A DNA stretch of 64,000 bases. Origin: an uncultured Methanobrevibacter sp. GTDB lineage: Archaea > Methanobacteriota > Methanobacteria > Methanobacteriales > Methanobacteriaceae. The notes beneath the pieces are model-generated. The model was not told the origin of the DNA and did not search any database. It saw only the letters and a list, made by a program, of their open reading frames with translations. Both the position numbers and the translations under genes were made by a program. The DNA lies in the NCBI GenBank assembly GCA_900314635.1, contig OMVY01000003.1, positions 186,001 through 250,000 on the forward strand, read 5' to 3'. Below are positions 1-8,464 of the stretch, one piece after another (position 1 is the first letter of the stretch; every line of letters starts with the position of its first letter).

Positions 1-142
1 GTAACACAATATTTAAATAAAATCTGGATTATAAGAAAGTATATAATAGATTATATTTCTATAATAAATTATATTTTTAAAATTATTATTGAAGCATTAT
101 AAATTCAAATGCTAGGTAAACTTATAAAAAAGAGGCAGTTAA

Positions 143-793
143 ATGTCTGAAGAAGTATTTTCAATTGCTGAAAAACATCCTCCAAGGGATTTTTTAACTA
201 TTTCAACCAATTCTGGAATCTCATCTGAAAACAACATCACATACTTTTCTCTTGGGAAAAACACGGATATTAGTGAAGAAACTTACCCTAATAATGTTGT
301 CTTGATTGGGAACCATGGATTAGGCGAGATAACTCTGGAGGGCTGCAGTTTGTCTTTAGGGGAAAACGAATTTGTTTTCATCCCCGGAGATTCTCTTTAT
401 GGAGTCTCTACAAAAGTAGGCTTTGTTTATACTGAAATTCTTTTAAAAAAGGTGGAATATAATATGAATGAACTTATAAATGCAGGAGAAGTATTTAAAT
501 TAGCTGATCTGCTTCCTTATGAGGAAGGCAGTGTTGTAAATATGGATATCCTATCCAATGATGGTTTTAAATTTGTCATAATGGCCTTTGATGAGGGAAC
601 AGGTCTTTCAGAGCATGCCGCTCCTGGCGAGGCAATTATCTTTGCATTGGATGGAAAAGGAGTAATCGGCTATGAAGGTGAAGATCATCCAATTCAAGCT
701 GGTGAAAACTTCCATTTTGCAAAAGGAGGCATGCACAGCGTAAAGGCAGTTGACAGCAAATTCAAAATGGCTTTGATTTTAGCTAAAAAATAA
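143..793 (+). CDS. Cupin-domain protein
   Basis: Predicted cytosolic protein of 216 residues with no signal peptide or membrane segment. The C-terminal half reads as a single-stranded beta-helix cupin barrel: a HAAPGEAIIFALDGKGVIGYEG-type run followed by the turn GENFHFAKGGMHSVKA, with histidines and a glutamate in the usual metal-ligand order. The N-terminal half (about residues 50-105) may be a second, degenerate cupin repeat. The ATG at 143 follows a GAGG-type ribosome-binding site. Substrate and reaction cannot be told from sequence; small stand-alone cupins often act as sugar or amino-acid binding or detoxifying enzymes. It stands alone upstream of a tRNA gene. Confidence 0.75.
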   Translation: MSEEVFSIAEKHPPRDFLTISTNSGISSENNITYFSLGKNTDISEETYPNNVVLIGNHGLGEITLEGCSLSLGENEFVFIPGDSLYGVSTKVGFVYTEILLKKVEYNMNELINAGEVFKLADLLPYEEGSVVNMDILSNDGFKFVIMAFDEGTGLSEHAAPGEAIIFALDGKGVIGYEGEDHPIQAGENFHFAKGGMHSVKAVDSKFKMALILAKK

Positions 794-1032
794 TATTATT
801 TGAAGTTGGTAATTGCATGACCTTCTCAGCAATTACTACAAAACTTTTTTTCACTCAGATGAAAAGTTCATCTTGGAGATTTTGAAAATTTTTCATATCA
901 ATGAATTCAAAAATCTTTCTCGAGGATTTAAAATCTTTTAAAAAAATTGTTTTTGAAATTTATTTAAGCAAAATTATATAAGTTAAGAAATCTAAATAAT
1001 ATTTGTAAAAACTTATTTTTTTTACAACCATT

Positions 1033-1107
1033 GCTCCGTTAGTGTAGTCCGGCCAATCATTTGGGCCTCTCGAGCCTAAGACTCGGGTTCGAATCCCGAA
1101 CGGAGCA
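1033..1107 (+). tRNA. tRNA-Glu (anticodon CTC)
   Basis: A full cloverleaf can be folded. The acceptor stem GCTCCGT pairs with ACGGAGC, the anticodon stem TGGGC pairs with GCCTA around loop CTCTCGA (anticodon CTC, reading GAG), and the T arm is TCGGG-TTCGAAT-CCCGA. CCA is not encoded; the A at 1107 is the discriminator. A run of seven T follows at once and can serve as terminator. No intron is visible. Confidence 0.95.
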
Positions 1108-1610
1108 TTTTTTTATTCAATCTATTTTTAAAGCACTTCTCAATTTTTTATGGGTACTTTTCAATTCTACTTTTTATGGTAAAATAAATTAACTATTGGG
1201 AAAATAGTTATATACTTGAAAAATTTAAAATAACAATACAAAATTTATAATTAATTTTTTAATTTTCAAATCTAAAAATTCTGTTTTTAAATTTATTTAA
1301 TCATCTTAAATATTAAAATTACTGTTCTTTGTTTTTTATATTTTAAAATGATTGGGATAACACAATGATTTGATTTGTTTAAATTTAAAATTCTAAAAAT
1401 CAGGGTTTTGATTTGAATAGATGTCTTTAATAAATTAATTGTAATTTTTCATAAAATTTTCTTTATTTGGAATTTGTTTAAGTATTCTCAAGTGTTTTAA
1501 AGGTTTTTAAGGCTTTGATTATTTTAAGTCATTGCATTTAAATACTACTTTAAACATATTTATAATTACTTTATACTTATATAATAATCAAAATACTGTG
1601 GGGTTAACAA
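1108..1610. other. AT-rich intergenic region upstream of ftsZ
   Basis: No gene is supported here. It holds the tRNA-Glu T-tract terminator and, close to ftsZ, a TATA-like stretch (about 1570-1585) suited to an archaeal promoter. No repeat or strong hairpin stands out. Confidence 0.5.
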
Positions 1611-2789
1611 GTGAAATTTATAGATGATGCTATTAAAGAATCAGAAGAAAGTGTCGAAAACAACAATACTCTCCCTGAAACTGCAGAGGATGATTTAGAT
1701 AATGAATTAATTGAAATAATTAAGCAAAGTCGTGCTAAAATTACTGTAGTTGGTACTGGTGGAGCTGGAAACAATACCATTTCCAGATTGAATGAAATCG
1801 GTATTGAAGGAGCAAGAACTATTACTGTAAATACTGATGCTCAAGATTTATTCTACAGCCGCGCTGATAAGAAATTACTGCTCGGCAGACAAATCTGCGG
1901 TGGTCTCGGTGCTGGCGGAGAACCTACTGTGGGTGAAGAATGTGCTGAAGAATCTGAAGAAGATATCAGAGAGGAATTAGAAGGATCAGACATGGTATTC
2001 GTAACATGTGGTCTTGGTGGAGGAACAGGTACCGGTTCCGCACCTATTATTTCTAAAATCTCTAAAAAAGCAGGTGCATTAACTGTTGCAGTGGCTACCA
2101 TGCCGTTTTCAGCTGAAGGTGTAAAAAGAAGGGAAAATGCGGAAAGAGGTTTGGAAAAACTCCAAGCTGCATCCGATACTGTCATTGTAATTCCAAATGA
2201 CAAGCTTTTAGAAGTTGCACCAAATCTTCCTTTGAACAAGGCTTTCATGGTTTCCGATGAAATCCTTGGAAGGGCTGTAAAAGGAATAACCGAACTCATT
2301 ACTAAAACAGGTCTGGTCAGTCTGGACTTTGCAGATATTAGATCCATCATGAAAGGCTCTGGAATGGCAATGATTGGTATGGGTGAGTCTGAATCCGGTG
2401 ACAGAGCTATTGAATCTGTTCACGAAGCACTTTCAAGCCCATTATTAGATATTGACATTTCCAATGCTAAAGGAGCATTAATTAATATTTCAGGTAGCTC
2501 AGACCTGACATTGCAGGAATCCGAGAAGATTGTGCAGATTGTTGCTGACAAGCTGGATCCTGAAGCCAATATTATTTGGGGTGCTCAAATCGATGAGTCC
2601 TTGCACAATATTATCAGGACTACCATCGTAGTTTCCGGTGTAAAATCCAAATACAATATGGCTAGCGAAGATGATGAATTTACAGACGATGATTTCGAAG
2701 ATACTGATTTTGGTGAAACCATTTCATCAGGTGCTGTAAATCCACAATCCGATGATCCTTTAGATGAATTCCTTGATGGAATATTCTAA
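1611..2789 (+). CDS. ftsZ: Cell division protein FtsZ
   Basis: Tubulin-like GTPase that polymerises into the cytokinetic ring at midcell. Of 392 residues, the first 40 form an acidic extension. The GTP-binding domain follows with GTGGAGNN (about 48-55) and the tubulin signature [10 protein letters not shown] (about 136-145). The tail is acidic and ends in [12 protein letters not shown], typical of FtsZ C-terminal interaction peptides. Start is GTG at 1611, with GGGG just upstream as ribosome-binding site. It is monocistronic here, ahead of secE as in many euryarchaea. Archaea often have two FtsZ paralogues; which one this is cannot be settled from one sequence. Confidence 0.97.
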   Translation: MKFIDDAIKESEESVENNNTLPETAEDDLDNELIEIIKQSRAKITVVGTGGAGNNTISRLNEIGIEGARTITVNTDAQDLFYSRADKKLLLGRQICGGLGAGGEPTVGEECAEESEEDIREELEGSDMVFVTCGLGGGTGTGSAPIISKISKKAGALTVAVATMPFSAEGVKRRENAERGLEKLQAASDTVIVIPNDKLLEVAPNLPLNKAFMVSDEILGRAVKGITELITKTGLVSLDFADIRSIMKGSGMAMIGMGESESGDRAIESVHEALSSPLLDIDISNAKGALINISGSSDLTLQESEKIVQIVADKLDPEANIIWGAQIDESLHNIIRTTIVVSGVKSKYNMASEDDEFTDDDFEDTDFGETISSGAVNPQSDDPLDEFLDGIF

Positions 2790-2931
2790 ATTTAAAAATA
2801 GTCTTAATTTGATAGATTTCAATCTATCAAAATCTTATTTTATTTTTCATTAAATTCAAATCAGATTATTTAATAAAAAATTGTTTTTATTGGAATGTTA
2901 GTGGTATGATAAAATTTAATTAATTGGAATT

Positions 2932-3041
2932 TAACTGGTAATTTCTTTAAGTTTTATTTATTGGGATTTAGCCGGTATTTCTTTAAGTTTTATTTATTGG
3001 GATTTAGCCGGTATTTCTTTAAGTTTTATTTATTGGGATTA
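2932..3041 (+). repeat. 36-bp tandem repeat downstream of ftsZ, about three copies
   Basis: Units of about 36 bp with core ATTTAGCCGGTATTTCTTTA repeat at 2968 and 3004, and a diverged first copy begins near 2932. The array lies in the ftsZ-secE gap (2790-3255), which contains no other gene. Each unit carries T-rich stretches, so it may act as a multiplied transcription terminator. Confidence 0.85.
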
Positions 3042-3255
3042 ATAATTTGCTTATTATAGTTAATCTGTGATGATTTAATAAAAATTTAATTTTTTTTGGT
3101 TTTTCATTTGAAAAATTTTATTTATTATCTTTTGAATAAACCAAAACTTTATTAATGTAATTTAACATAAACTTGAATATTATTAATAATAATATAAAGA
3201 TTGATTTATTAAATTTTATCTTAATCAAATTATATTTATTTAATGCGTGATTTCA

Positions 3256-3435
3256 ATGAATTTAAAAGCTTCTACAAATGATTTTTTAAAACAATGTAAA
3301 AGAGTATTGAGAGTAGCTAGAAAACCGGATCGTGAAGAATATTTCCAATTCTCAAAAGTTACAGCACTCGGCATTGCTATTATTGGTGTAATAGGTTTTA
3401 TATTTGTTTTAGTCGCTACACTGGTAGGATTGTAA
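3256..3435 (+). CDS. secE: Preprotein translocase subunit SecE (Sec61 gamma)
   Basis: Essential small clamp subunit of the SecYE(beta) protein-conducting channel in the cytoplasmic membrane. The 59-residue protein has an amphipathic, basic N-terminal part (KQCKRVLRVARKPDREEY) and one C-terminal membrane helix (about residues 35-56), the standard archaeal layout. A GTG at 3247 is in frame, but GTGA at 3247-3250 fits better as ribosome-binding site for the ATG at 3256. It precedes spt5 and rpl11, the conserved archaeal order, but a 589-base gap with its own promoter signals separates it from spt5. Confidence 0.93.
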   Translation: MNLKASTNDFLKQCKRVLRVARKPDREEYFQFSKVTALGIAIIGVIGFIFVLVATLVGL

Positions 3436-4024
3436 ATATTTTACTTTAACGGATATTTGAGAATCTATTATTATAAAAAATAATAAATAATGTTTCTAAA
3501 TATTCCATACATGTTTTTTTATTCTATGCCTAAATAGAAAATTAGTTTTAGTTATTTGTAGCTATTGAAATAAGATATTAATTAATTTGGCTATTAATAG
3601 CGGTTTTTAGAATGAATGGATAAATCATTATGGTTTTCCATTCCTTTTTTTATTTGTTTTAAAATACTGAAATTTGAAACATTTATATACTTGTTTAGAT
3701 AAATATATTTTTATTATATGAATTTAATTTTATTTATTTTATTAAAAACTTCAAGTTTTTAATTGAAACATTTTTGTTTCTGAAATATTAAAATTCATAT
3801 CTTATGAACTTATTAACCTGCTTAATTTTATTGAATTTGACTATTTCTAGTTTTCAATTGGAATTCAAAGAAAGTCTAAATTTTCAAACCATTTCAACGA
3901 TAAGCAGGGTGCATTATGCATAATTTGTTGATAATTTATGATAAATAATGAAATTTTATTTTATATAACTTTAATTTAATCTATAAATTTATTAATAATC
4001 AACATGAATTATAGGTGAATTTAA
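3436..4024 (+). promoter_or_regulatory. Intergenic region with spt5 promoter(s) and hairpin cluster
   Basis: No gene is supported. TATA-like boxes lie at about 3681-3688 (TTTATATA) and about 3958-3966 (TTATATAAC). Three short hairpins follow each other: AAAAACTT/AAGTTTTT (3744-3760), GAAACA/TGTTTC (3765-3780) and TTCATA/TATGAA (3794-3808), then TGAATTTGACTATTT (from about 3833), a motif also found after rpl12. If the distal TATA is used, the hairpins lie in the spt5 leader. Confidence 0.55.
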
Positions 4025-4516
4025 ATGGAAGATAATCAAAATTCCATATTTGCTCTTAAAACATCAGCAGGTCAAGAAAGAAATGTTGCTATGTTGTTAA
4101 AATTAAAAGCGGATAAGGCAGGCGTTGCGATCAAGTCAATAGTTGTACCTGAGTCTTTAAAAGGCTACATCATTGTTGAATCAGCATCAAAAATTGACAT
4201 GAAGAATCCTGAAATGAGAATTCGTCATTTAAGAGGTATTGTTGGTGCTCAAAAAGACGGTACTATTGATATGAAAAGCCAGATTACCTTGGAAGAAGTT
4301 AAAAGGTTCCTGAAACCTAAGCCAATTATTTCTTCAATACAAAAAGGAAGTGTCGTTGAGCTTGTATCTGGTCCTTTCAAAGGTGAAAGAGCTAGAGTTG
4401 TTCGTTTAGACGAATCTCGTGAAGAAGTAGTTCTCGAGTTAGTCGAAGCAGCAGTTCCTATTCCTGTTACTGTTAAAGCTGATCAAATTAGAATTATTAA
4501 AAAGGAGGCTAACTAA
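4025..4516 (+). CDS. spt5: Transcription elongation factor Spt5 (NusG-like)
   Basis: Processivity factor that, with Spt4, clamps RNA polymerase on DNA and couples transcription to translation. The 163-residue protein has an N-terminal NGN domain (about 5-90: [23 protein letters not shown], then the RHLRGIVGA segment) and a C-terminal KOW domain (about 105-140: [20 protein letters not shown]). GGTGA precedes the ATG at 4025 by six bases. Its stop overlaps the rpl11 start by one base (TAATG), so the two are translationally coupled. Confidence 0.96.
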   Translation: MEDNQNSIFALKTSAGQERNVAMLLKLKADKAGVAIKSIVVPESLKGYIIVESASKIDMKNPEMRIRHLRGIVGAQKDGTIDMKSQITLEEVKRFLKPKPIISSIQKGSVVELVSGPFKGERARVVRLDESREEVVLELVEAAVPIPVTVKADQIRIIKKEAN

Positions 4517-4998
4517 TGGCTAAAGATACAGTTGAAGTTCTTATCGAAGGCGGAACCGCTACTCCTGGACCACCTTTAGGTCCTGCTATCGGTCCTTTCG
4601 GTATTAATATGATGAAAGCAGTTGAAGAGATCAACGCAAAAACTGCTGATTTTAAAGGAATGAAAGTTCCTGTTAAAATAATTATTGACGGCAGCACTAA
4701 AGATTTCGAAATTGAAATCGGTACTCCTCCAACTACTGCACTCATTATGAAAGAACTTGGCATTGAAAAAGGAGCTCATGAACCTGGTGCTGAAGTTGCA
4801 GCTGATTTATCTGTAGAGCAAGCTTTAAAAATTGCCAGAATGAAATTCGATTCATTACTTGCAAATGACTACAAGCATGCTGCTAAAGAGATCATGGGTA
4901 CCTGTGTAAGTATGGGAATTACCGTTGACGGCAAAGACCCACGCGAAACTCAAAAAGCTGTAGATGCTGGAGAGTACGATGACATATTAGTAGAATAA
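4516..4998 (+). CDS. rpl11: Ribosomal protein uL11
   Basis: Large-subunit protein binding the GTPase-associated centre of 23S rRNA at the base of the P stalk. Its 160 residues start with the glycine/proline-rich N-terminal domain ([20 protein letters not shown]) that contacts elongation factors. The C-terminal RNA-binding domain includes [24 protein letters not shown] ribosome-binding site AAGGAGG lies inside the end of spt5, and the ATG overlaps its stop. About 300 bases and a new promoter separate it from rpl1. Confidence 0.97.
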   Translation: MAKDTVEVLIEGGTATPGPPLGPAIGPFGINMMKAVEEINAKTADFKGMKVPVKIIIDGSTKDFEIEIGTPPTTALIMKELGIEKGAHEPGAEVAADLSVEQALKIARMKFDSLLANDYKHAAKEIMGTCVSMGITVDGKDPRETQKAVDAGEYDDILVE

Positions 4999-5199
4999 GT
5001 TTTCTTATTTTATTTTTATTGTTCTTACATTTAATGCTGAAAAACTTATATTATAGATTTAAATTATGCTAATTTAGATTTGCTTAAGTGATTAATTGGT
5101 TTGATTGGGGATTGATTGACAATTGCCCTGCGGCTGATTATGATAAGCAAAGAATAAATTTTTCATTTTAACAAATGTAGATGATGTTATAGGATTCTT

Positions 5200-5298
5200 T
5201 TTTGGAATTTTATAATTGATATATTGTTTTATTTATCATGGGAAATTTCTCATGAACCGAAAAGAAAATTTCATGAACACTGTTCGTGGAGGATTTAT
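5200..5298 (+). promoter_or_regulatory. Promoter and structured leader of the rpl1-rpl10-rpl12 operon
   Basis: A TATA-like stretch (TTTTATAAT, about 5205-5215) would place the start near 5237. The short leader then holds two hairpins: CATGGG/CTCATG (about 5238-5255) and CATGAAC/GTTCGTG (5272-5278 with 5282-5288). The second stem ends at the first G of the ribosome-binding site GGAGG (5288-5292). The sequence CATGAAC occurs twice. Ribosomal protein L1 is known to autoregulate this operon in methanococci; the placement suggests translational control here, but binding is inferred. The rest of the rpl11-rpl1 gap (4999-5199) holds no gene. Confidence 0.45.
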
Positions 5299-5934
<636 letters not shown>

Positions 5935-5935
5935 G

Positions 5936-6949
5936 ATGGCTCACGTTGCTGAATGGAAAAAAGATGAAGTTAATGAACTTAAAGATTTAATTGCTAAATC
6001 TGAAGTTGTAGGTATTGTAAACCTCTTAAACATTCCTGCTAGACAACTCCAAGAAATGAGAAAGTCTCTTGTAGGAAAGGCAACCATCAGATTATCCAAA
6101 ATTAATCTTATGAATTTAGCTTTAGAAGATTGTAATGAAGAAAGAGAGAACATTACAGGTCTTTCTGATTATATGGAAGGTCAAGCTGCACTTGTTTGTA
6201 CCGACATGAATCCTTTCAAATTGTATAAAATATTGGAAGACAGCAAAACCCAAGCTCCTGCTAAAGCAGGCGCAATTGCTCCTGAAGATATTGTTATACC
6301 TGCTGGAGATACCGGATTCCCACCAGGACCTTTCCTTGGTGAATTACAACAAGTAGGCGTACCTGCTAAAATCGATAAAGGTAAAATCGTAGTTTCTAAA
6401 GACACTGTTGTAGTTGAAGCTGGTGAAGAGGTTTCCAAAGCAATCGCTGCCACATTAACCAGACTTGATATCAAACCTATGGAAGTAGGTATGGATTTAA
6501 AAGCTGTATACGAAGAAGGATCAGTTTTTGAAGCAAGTCTCCTGGCTATCGATGAGGAACAAACCTTAGCAGATATTCAAAGTGCATTCAACAAAGCATT
6601 CAATTTATCTGTATACGCAGCAATCCCAACTGAAGAAACTATATCCACTATTATCAGCACAGCTCACAGAAAAGCTGTCAATGTTGCTGTTGAAGCAGGA
6701 ATTGTAAACTCCGAAACTTCCGATATTATAATTGGTCTTGCTCATGCTAAGATGTTAGCATTAGCTGGTGAATTAAGCTCTGACGCTATCGATGATGAAT
6801 TAGCTGATAAATTAGCTAATAGAGCATCTGCAGCAGCTCCTGTTGTTGAAGAAGCTCCAGCAGAAGAGGAAGAAGAGGAAGAAGAAGAGGAAGATGAAGC
6901 AGCAGCTGAAGAAAGTGCACTCGGTGGATTAGGTGCTTTATTCGGTTAG
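5936..6949 (+). CDS. rplP0: Ribosomal protein uL10 (P0 stalk protein)
   Basis: Anchor of the ribosomal P stalk: its N-terminal domain binds 23S rRNA and uL11, and C-terminal helices each bind L12 dimers. At 337 residues it has the archaeal length. The C-terminus is alanine-rich, then strongly acidic (a run of glutamates), and ends in LGGLGALFG, nearly identical to the L12 tail that recruits elongation factors. GTGAGGGTGAT overlapping the end of rpl1 supplies the ribosome-binding site, so the two genes are coupled. Confidence 0.97.
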   Translation: MAHVAEWKKDEVNELKDLIAKSEVVGIVNLLNIPARQLQEMRKSLVGKATIRLSKINLMNLALEDCNEERENITGLSDYMEGQAALVCTDMNPFKLYKILEDSKTQAPAKAGAIAPEDIVIPAGDTGFPPGPFLGELQQVGVPAKIDKGKIVVSKDTVVVEAGEEVSKAIAATLTRLDIKPMEVGMDLKAVYEEGSVFEASLLAIDEEQTLADIQSAFNKAFNLSVYAAIPTEETISTIISTAHRKAVNVAVEAGIVNSETSDIIIGLAHAKMLALAGELSSDAIDDELADKLANRASAAAPVVEEAPAEEEEEEEEEEDEAAAEESALGGLGALFG

Positions 6950-7080
6950 ATAAAATTATACTTTATACTTTTTAATTGTTTTAAAACACTGTGTTTACAA
7001 ACACAACAAATTCAATGCATGATTGTATTGGATTATTTCAAAAAAAGAAAATAAATATTATTAATAAATATGGTGATAAC

Positions 7081-7392
7081 ATGGAATACATATATGCGGC
7101 AATGATTTTGCACACTACTGAAAAAGAGATTAATGAAGAAAACGTAACTAAAATTTTAGAAGCAGCTGGCGTTGAAGTAGAAGATTCTAGAGTAAAAGCT
7201 TTAATCGCAGCATTAGAAGATGTTGACATCGAAGAAGCTATTGAAACTAGCGCTATCGCAGCAGCTCCTGCAGCAGCTCCTGCAGCAGCAGCTCCAGCAG
7301 CAGAAGAAGAGGAAGAGGAAGAAGAGGAAGAAGAAGACGAAGAAGAGCAAGAAGAAGCAGCAGCAGCTGGTTTAGGTGCTTTATTCGGATAG
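7081..7392 (+). CDS. rpl12: Ribosomal protein P1/L12
   Basis: Multicopy P-stalk protein that recruits and stimulates translation factors. Its 103 residues start [11 protein letters not shown], followed by the helical dimerisation domain, an Ala/Pro-rich hinge, a long glutamate run and the factor-binding tail GLGALFG. The open frame extends upstream to 6991, but the conserved N-terminus and GGTGA at about 7070-7074 define the ATG at 7081. It closes the L1-L10-L12 operon and is followed by an unusual group of hairpins. Confidence 0.97.
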   Translation: MEYIYAAMILHTTEKEINEENVTKILEAAGVEVEDSRVKALIAALEDVDIEEAIETSAIAAAPAAAPAAAAPAAEEEEEEEEEEEDEEEQEEAAAAGLGALFG

Positions 7393-7422
7393 ATTCTTTT
7401 CTATCCTTTTATTTTCTTTTTT

Positions 7423-7521
7423 TTAAAACTCAAAGAGTTTTAAGTTAGAAATAAATTTATTTATTTCTTCATTTAAAACCATAAATGGTTTTGGTCTGAA
7501 ACAAATTTTTAAAATTTGTTT
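7423..7521 (+). repeat. Four consecutive perfect hairpins downstream of rpl12
   Basis: Starting 30 bases after the rpl12 stop there are four back-to-back inverted repeats: TTAAAACTC/GAGTTTTAA (7423-7443), GAAATAAA/TTTATTTC (7448-7467), AAAACCAT/ATGGTTTT (7475-7492) and AAACAAATTTT/AAAATTTGTTT (7499-7521). All arms match perfectly. They lie beyond a first U-tract (7411-7424). They may protect the 3' end of an abundant mRNA or be an intergenic repeat family; function is inferred. Confidence 0.85.
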
Positions 7522-7639
7522 TCATACTTTTTTGAATTTGACTATTTTTTGACTGTTTTTTTAAAATTTTGATTTTACTGCTATTTTTATAAAATTTCAA
7601 CTTATTAAATTATCATACTTTATTTAAGACTTATTTTTT

Positions 7640-7743
7640 AATTTCGATGACTTAATCACTTTTTTTTTAATTTCGATGACTTAATCATTTTTTTTAATTG
7701 TGATGACTTAATCACTTTTTTTTAATTGCAATGACTCAAGCAC
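7640..7743 (+). repeat. Four tandem 27-29 bp units each ending in a T-tract
   Basis: Units begin at 7640, 7669, 7696 and 7724, with consensus AATTTCGATGACTTAATCAC followed by 7-9 T. The third copy forms a small hairpin GTGAT/ATCAC directly before the T-run. The array lies in the 426-base gap between rpl12 and the next gene and looks like a multiplied archaeal terminator. Confidence 0.9.
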
Positions 7744-7818
7744 TATTCATTATTGATTAAATTTATTAATCAAGATAGTTTAATTATATATTGTATCAAG
7801 ACTCGTTATGGTGAAAAC

Positions 7819-8247
7819 ATGAAATGCCCTCGCTGCGGTTTGGAAAATCCAGATGATTTTAAATATTGTCATGAGTGTGGAACTTATCTCGCCCCTGAAT
7901 TTGATGCTTATAATGCTAAAAACCATCAAAATGGTTACGGATTTCAATTTTATGGCGATTCTGAATTTACTGTTTCAACTGATGACTTGATTGGGGCCAA
8001 TAGCAGCAAAGTAATCCTAATCGGATATTTAGTTGCTATTTTATTCGGTTGGGGAGGAATACTTTTGAATCTACTGCTTGGGGCTATGGGATCATTCGGA
8101 TTCTTCGGCTTTGTAGGATTCGTATTTCCGGGATTTTTATTAAACAGCTCAATTCCAAGCATTCGAAAACATGCGCGCATTCAAATGATCATAATGATTG
8201 TTGGTTTTGCTTTAACACTTTATATGATGTTTAGAGCATTCTTATGA
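7819..8247 (+). CDS. Zinc-ribbon membrane protein
   Basis: Protein of 142 residues of unknown function. It begins with a double zinc-ribbon knuckle, CPRCGLENPDDFKYCHECG (C-x2-C and C-x2-C), followed by a soluble stretch rich in aromatic and Asn residues. Two or three hydrophobic helices follow (about residues 62-105 and 117-140), giving an N-terminal cytosolic ribbon tethered to the membrane. The ATG at 7819 follows GGTGA; an upstream in-frame ATG at 7753 lacks such a site. Proteins of this build are common in methanogens and are only described by their domains. Confidence 0.75.
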   Translation: MKCPRCGLENPDDFKYCHECGTYLAPEFDAYNAKNHQNGYGFQFYGDSEFTVSTDDLIGANSSKVILIGYLVAILFGWGGILLNLLLGAMGSFGFFGFVGFVFPGFLLNSSIPSIRKHARIQMIIMIVGFALTLYMMFRAFL

Positions 8248-8464
8248 TTTTAACAAATAGTTAATGCTGTTTTTTAAATTATTTTCAGGCTAAAATAGCT
8301 TAATACATTTTAAAACTATTTATTACCAATAATTTACTTTTTTTTAAAATTTTATACAAACTCTTTAATAGATTAAGCAACAAATATAATAACATAATGT
8401 TTAATTAATCATTTATCATTTTTACTGATTACTTAAAATCTAAAAAATTGCTTAGTTGATATTT

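Noticed and set aside
1853-2423. Long reading frames on the minus strand of ftsZ
   Set aside because: They lie wholly inside ftsZ, have no ribosome-binding site and show no family signature; they are shadows of the coding frame.
7640-7743. CRISPR array
   Set aside because: Units are directly adjacent, without unique spacers of constant length, and consist mostly of T-tracts. None of the other repeat arrays in the window has spacers either.
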